Below are positions 33,934-36,572 of a DNA stretch of 36,572 nucleotides, piece after piece. Location of the stretch: the NCBI GenBank assembly GCA_025451315.1, contig JANWKP010000239.1:1-36572 (forward strand), read 5' to 3'. The stretch is from Nitrososphaerales archaeon. Its GTDB lineage: Archaea; Thermoproteota; Nitrososphaeria; Nitrososphaerales; Nitrososphaeraceae. The position numbers and the translations under genes were made by a program. The first letter of the stretch is position 1; the number at the start of each line of letters is the position of its first letter. The notes under the pieces were generated by a model. It was given only the letters and a program-made list of their open reading frames with translations, was not told where the DNA came from and made no database searches.

Positions 33934-35518
33934 AATCAATTTGAAATGGACGTAACGTGGAAAGATTAACAGCTATTGCGATTCCAGAGGTAGGCATTAT
34001 TCCCATAGTTTGTTGAAATGGGGTTTGATCTTGCCATGTCCCAGAATTTACAATTAATGTTCCACGATAATTTTGTACATCCATTACATGTACGTGTCCA
34101 GAATGGAATATATCAGGTACTTCAGTAATTACCATCATATCGTCCTTTTCTGGTGAGATTGGTGTCCTTTGGCCATATATTGGAGATAAATGTCTTGCTT
34201 TTAGTAATATTTTCATCGCTTCAGCCGGATTAGAGTAACTTAATCCTGGTATTGTAGCAATAATATCATCAAGTCCTTGACCGTGGTACATGAGAATTTT
34301 AACACCATTTAACTCAATATAGCTAGGATTACCTAACATAGTAAAATTTTTCCAACTATATAATATTTCTGAATCCTTTTTTGGTATAGCAGGTTGAGGT
34401 AAAGCTCTTCTTCCAAGGTCATGATTTCCTGGAATAACAAATACTTGAATTTTTTTGGGAATCTGATCTAATAGATTAGTCAAATGACACATTTGTTGGT
34501 ATATGGTACTATCATTCAGTTCTTTTTCCTGATTGGGAAATATTCCGACTCCATCAATTAAATCTCCTCCTATGCAGAGAAATTTAATTTTTGAAACGAT
34601 TTCATTATCTGATGACGAATTTAACCAATTTAAGAATTTTATAAATTCATTTTCATTAAAATATTTACTACCTATATGCAAGTCAGAAATTAGAACCACA
34701 TATTCATCAGTTTTTCCCTTATTAGGTATATGATCCGGAATGTCAGGAGAGACAACATTTTTAATAACATAATTTATCCCTTTATTTTCAATTTCTAACA
34801 TTACCATTTGATCCAAGGTTAATTTTGATACAAGTTTTATTGTCTCTTCATTTAAAGCGATTGTATTTATTATTCCTGTTAAATCATCTATAGCTAATTC
34901 AATATTATTTTTTTTAGATCGTTTAGACATTACCAGACCAGCAATTATGGAAGTATTTCCATTTAATGAAATATTATTTTCTAAATAATTATTATTATTA
35001 TTTTTTTGTTTAATTTTTCTTTTTATGGAAGATATTTTATTGATACGTTTACTTTCCGGTCTTGTAGATAAAATTTTTAGAGACTGATGAAACCTACTTT
35101 TAAATAATGAAATATATCCATTAATCCCTTCCTCTGGATCAATATAATCTGCAGAATCATAAATAATTTTAAATGATTCTCTGTAATTTGATTTATCAGT
35201 TGTAATTTTTTGTGTAGAGATAATTTTGTATTCTTGAATTTCATTTATTGTTTCTATAGTATTATCTTGGAACTTTGAATCTGAAGAAGTTAAATTATCA
35301 AGTTCATTGGAAATCTTTATTGTACAAAAATTTCCAATATCTTCTATAAGAATAATGTTAGTGTCATTATGGCTTTTCTTAAATTTAACAACTTTCTGAA
35401 TTATTTCCATTATATTTGAATCAAGATTTTTTAAAATGTTAAATGCTTCAGGATGTATTTGATATCCTTGTGCAGTAATGTAAGACAATGCATTTGATAT
35501 TTCTTTCTGAAAAGACAA
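33923..35518 (-). CDS. polB: DNA polymerase D small subunit, DP1 (3'-5' exonuclease)
   Basis: 531 residues from a TTG start (MSFQKEISNALSYITAQGYQ). The N-terminal 130 residues are a helical region. After an OB-fold region, the Mre11-like phosphoesterase core has all metal-binding motifs: DLHIGSKYF (about 277), GGDLIDGVGIFP (about 315), PGNHDLGRR (about 361), MYHGQGLDD (about 408) and HSGHVHVMD (about 470). This subunit proofreads for PolD and binds DP2. The middle linker (IKQKNNNNNYLENN) is low-complexity. The exonuclease should be active because no metal ligand is lost. Convergent with orc1/cdc6. Confidence 0.97.
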   Translation of the reverse strand: MSFQKEISNALSYITAQGYQIHPEAFNILKNLDSNIMEIIQKVVKFKKSHNDTNIILIEDIGNFCTIKISNELDNLTSSDSKFQDNTIETINEIQEYKIISTQKITTDKSNYRESFKIIYDSADYIDPEEGINGYISLFKSRFHQSLKILSTRPESKRINKISSIKRKIKQKNNNNNYLENNISLNGNTSIIAGLVMSKRSKKNNIELAIDDLTGIINTIALNEETIKLVSKLTLDQMVMLEIENKGINYVIKNVVSPDIPDHIPNKGKTDEYVVLISDLHIGSKYFNENEFIKFLNWLNSSSDNEIVSKIKFLCIGGDLIDGVGIFPNQEKELNDSTIYQQMCHLTNLLDQIPKKIQVFVIPGNHDLGRRALPQPAIPKKDSEILYSWKNFTMLGNPSYIELNGVKILMYHGQGLDDIIATIPGLSYSNPAEAMKILLKARHLSPIYGQRTPISPEKDDMMVITEVPDIFHSGHVHVMDVQNYRGTLIVNSGTWQDQTPFQQTMGIMPTSGIAIAVNLSTLRPFQIDFSQ

Positions 35519-35615
35519 CTACAAACTATTACGATAGAATCATCTTATTTAATTACATTGCTATTATAAGTTCAATACAAAAATATTATAAAGTTAAATA
35601 ATATTATCATAAAAA

Positions 35616-36131
35616 TTGAAGAAACGTCTTTATTATTTAGCTGTTGGGATGTTAGTTTTTCTTATTTCTTATAGTATTGGTGCTAAAATAAACATAGAAA
35701 AGGAACAATCATCATTAATAAAAGAGCAATTTGAAACAAAAATTGAAGGAATAGATGAAGTTGGCATTTTTCAGAATAATGTTCTAATTGCATTGTCTAT
35801 GTTTATTCCAGGTATTGGTGTAGGAATTGGTATATTTTCTGGCTTTGGTACAGGATTAGTTTTTAATGCGATGGCTTTAGAAAATACAGCATTGCAAAAT
35901 ATTTCCCCACTAGCAATTCTTATTACTCCATTTGGTATTATAGAAATCTTTTCTTATGGTCTAGCAATTTCAAGAAGTGGAATGCTTATTTATGATCTTT
36001 TTAAAAAAAAATCTTGGAAATTACTGCTAAAACCGACTATAATAGAAATTGTAATAGTAGTATCAATCTTAATAGTTGCAGCATTTATTGAATGGAATAT
36101 GATAAAACAAATTATAGAAATTCCTAAATAA
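35616..36131 (+). CDS. SpoIIM-family (stage II sporulation protein M-like) membrane protein
   Basis: 171 residues from TTG 35616 (MKKRLYYLAVGMLVFLISYS). About five hydrophobic helices: one at the N-terminus, then after a charged loop the diagnostic NNVLIALSMFIPGIGVGIGI, FSGFGTGLVFNAMALEN, a GIIEIFSYGLAISRSGM segment with the conserved Glu, and IIEIVIVVSILIVAAFIEW. Members are widespread in archaea and not linked to sporulation there; role unknown, possibly membrane remodelling. It stands divergent from DP1 across a 97-bp gap, in which promoters overlap. Confidence 0.9.
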   Translation: MKKRLYYLAVGMLVFLISYSIGAKINIEKEQSSLIKEQFETKIEGIDEVGIFQNNVLIALSMFIPGIGVGIGIFSGFGTGLVFNAMALENTALQNISPLAILITPFGIIEIFSYGLAISRSGMLIYDLFKKKSWKLLLKPTIIEIVIVVSILIVAAFIEWNMIKQIIEIPK

Positions 36132-36477
36132 TTTATATTATTTTTTAAATATAATTAAATTAAATTAATATGATAAACAATCAAGTTTATTTCATAATAA
36201 ATGAGTTTTAAGGGTAAGGGTAACCAATAGACATTATTTTTAAAAATACGAGATAATATCAAATGAAGTTCATACCAAATTTACAATATATACTACAGCT
36301 GTTATAGAAATATTTGTGAATATTCAGCTTGCTAATATAGAAACAATGATACAAAAGATTACTATATGAATATTTTACTAATAAAAATTGTGATTTAAAT
36401 TAATTTAATTATAATAATATTTATTTATTTTTAGATAATTATAAATTTAAAATAAAATTAATACAATATAAATAGAA
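36132..36477. other. Intergenic region with a short coding-like relic
   Basis: A plus-strand frame open from 36244 to TGA 36367-36369 reads SNEVHTKFTIYTTAVIEIF, then VNIQLANIETMIQ. It has no start and looks like a remnant of a gene. From about 36385 the sequence is almost pure A/T, with CAATATAAAT at 36464-36473 as a possible promoter for the gene at the edge. Confidence 0.35.
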
Positions 36478-36572
36478 TTGTTAGGAGTAAAAATTCATTA
36501 TAAACCAAAATATGTCAAGAAACCAATTCTTATAGACGCATTACCAGACATGGGACATGTAGCAGGATGATG
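36478..36572 (+). CDS. 5' end of a possible PAC2-family (proteasome assembly chaperone-like) gene
   Basis: The frame reads KIHYKPKYVKKPILIDALPD, MGHVAG. The PxLIxALPxMGxVAG pattern is the opening of the archaeal PAC2/proteasome-assembly-chaperone fold. TTG 36478 is the only conventional start in frame; GGAG at 36483-36486 would instead point to an ATT at 36493. The frame then meets TGA at 36568-36570, directly after VAG, where homologues continue. Either this is a pseudogene, one base is missing, or the resemblance misleads. The gene is cut at the edge. Confidence 0.4.

Noticed and set aside
1-36572. CRISPR array, rRNA genes, or transposase genes
   Set aside because: No regular repeat-spacer pattern, no rRNA signature and no DDE, tyrosine or serine recombinase motif was seen. 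The ORB pair and the tandem repeats lack CRISPR spacing.

Overview
The window looks like a chromosomal segment of an ammonia-oxidising archaeon (Nitrososphaeria, formerly Thaumarchaeota), most like an AT-rich, gene-sparse soil lineage such as Nitrosocosmicus. The evidence is archaeal: both subunits of DNA polymerase D, an Orc1/Cdc6 initiator, a geranylgeranylglyceryl phosphate synthase homologue, a tRNA with no encoded CCA, TATA boxes about 25-30 bases before start codons, GGTGA-type ribosome sites, and many TTG starts. The lineage assignment is inference from gene content and composition; no ammonia-oxidation gene lies in the window.

Bases 1-9800 are sparse. They hold a cut gene end, a secreted SIMPL protein, small zinc-knuckle and acidic proteins, decayed regulator pieces, a zinc-independent MDR oxidoreductase, a cytochrome P450, a VOC protein of unusually high GC, an arginase-fold protein with altered active-site residues, and an aldo/keto reductase.

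Bases 9800-18200 are a decay and turnover zone. A frameshifted class III nucleotide cyclase end, a headless alpha/beta hydrolase, a VOC protein with a replaced C-terminus, coiled-coil remnants, three copies of a tRNA-3'-end-like fragment and a family of three hairpin repeats lie between intact genes. The intact genes encode a DJ-1/PfpI protein, a secreted epoxide-hydrolase-like enzyme, a secreted collagen-like protein and Hsp20.

Bases 18200-24830 hold a secreted esterase, a PPOX-fold protein, an EamA transporter, a compact three-gene operon (DUF5519 protein, flavin reductase-like protein, Asp-box beta-propeller), a SufR-like HTH regulator and tRNA-Val(UAC).

Bases 24850-36130 are core chromosome. 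glyA lies behind a perfect 76-bp tandem duplication. The GGGP synthase gene overlaps the DP2 gene by ATGA. Two divergent genes (an unknown protein and a membrane-anchored winged-helix protein) lead into an apparent replication origin at 32.2-32.7 kb. It has two near-identical ORB-type repeats, degenerate ORBs either side of an AT-rich stretch, and orc1/cdc6 directly downstream. DP1 converges on orc1/cdc6 with an 11-bp overlap, followed by a SpoIIM-family membrane protein and the start of a possible PAC2-family gene at the edge. Initiator, replicative polymerase and origin therefore sit together within about 9 kb, as known for some other archaea.
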